DNA of 64,000 nt from Prorocentrum cordatum (lineage: Eukaryota > Sar > Dinophyceae > Prorocentrales > Prorocentraceae), in the NCBI GenBank assembly GCA_963575745.1, contig CAUYUJ010019893.1, positions 344,589 to 408,588 of the forward strand, read 5' to 3'. Numbering within the stretch: position 1 is the stretch's first letter; the number at the start of each line of letters is the position of its first letter. Positions 63,541 through 64,000 of this stretch are shown here, in pieces. A model generated the notes under the pieces. That model ran no database searches. It saw only the letters and a list, made by a program, of their open reading frames with translations, and was not told the origin of the DNA. A program made the position numbers and the translations under genes.

Positions 63541-64000
63541 GCTGGCGCGCGAGCCCCACGCGAGCCCCACGCGCGAGCCCCAACGAGAGCCCGGGAGCCC
63601 CACGCGAGCCCCACGCGAGCTCCACGCGAGCCCCACGCGAGCCCCGCGCGAGCCCCACGCGAGCCCAGCGCGAGCCCCATGCGAGGCCCCATACGAGCCC
63701 CACGCGAGCCCCATGCGAGCCCCATGCGAGCCCCACGCGAGCCCCACGCGAGCCCCACGCGAGCCCCACGCGAGCCCCACGCGAGCACCACGGGAGCCCC
63801 ACGCGAGCCCCACGGCCTCTCCTTATCATTGGCACTCGAGCCCGAGACAATTATGATGCCTCTTGGAGGCCGTTGTAGGGCCTTGCGCGGCCTCTCGGGG
63901 GCCTCTTGAGGGTCTCTTGGGGGCCTTTCTTATCGCGGGCAATCGGGCCCGGGACAGGTTTGATGCCTCTTGGAGGCCGCTGCGGGGCTTCTCAAGACTC
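63541..64000. repeat. GCGAGCCCCAC minisatellite and flank, duplicated block copy 2
   Basis: The 11-13 bp array (63545-63815) and the following TTATCATTGGCACTCGAGCC block (63823 on) repeat the organisation at 62690-63100 and run off the window. Confidence 0.95.

Overview
The window reads as nuclear DNA of a dinoflagellate. The best evidence is two relicts of the dinoflagellate trans-spliced leader (DinoSL): CCGTAGCCATTTTGGCT at 15650-15666 on the + strand, and CTTGAGCCAAAATGGCT at 36540-36556, which is a - strand copy followed by a second, degraded one. Supporting signs are GC-rich exons with GC-rich third positions, one intron that fits GA-AG splicing and one GT-AG intron, introns bounded by inverted repeats (introner-like elements), very low gene density, and a sea of GGA/TCC, CAA, CA and longer satellites. 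Nothing looks prokaryotic: there are no operons, Shine-Dalgarno sites or CRISPR array.

Layout. 1-2935 is the 3' part of a non-LTR-type reverse transcriptase ORF with two zinc-finger-like motifs and a C-terminal domain resembling a divergent cytosine methyltransferase. 2.9-15.6 kb is almost wholly repeats, including a 434-bp tandem array. 15.65-16.1 kb holds a spliced-leader relict directly upstream of a 138-codon ORF, probably a retroposed mRNA. 16.1-27.7 kb is microsatellite and satellite DNA. 27.8-28.4 kb carries a likely two-exon gene fragment. 30.3-31.4 kb is a decayed coding region. 36.2-37.6 kb contains coding-like blocks with stops and the second leader relict. 39.3 kb has a protein-kinase exon fragment ending at HRD, followed by an introner-like element.

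49.9-60.2 kb, on the - strand, is the gene-richest part. Going down the strand it holds a C5 cytosine methyltransferase gene broken by a stop and a frame change (60.2-58.4), a small membrane-anchored Cys-motif ORF (57.5), a large uncharacterised protein (55.9-54.1), further exons (53.6-53.05), and a three-exon stretch (51.7-49.9) whose introns have terminal inverted repeats. Some of these may be exons of one transcription unit. 60.8-61.9 kb is a regular array of short hairpins, and 62.6-64 kb is a duplicated minisatellite block.

The theme of the window is mobile DNA interacting with genes: methyltransferase domains linked to retroelements, mRNAs written back into the genome with their leaders, and introns that look like transposable elements. 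Exon boundaries were placed by eye. Long ORFs in simple repeats were not called as genes.
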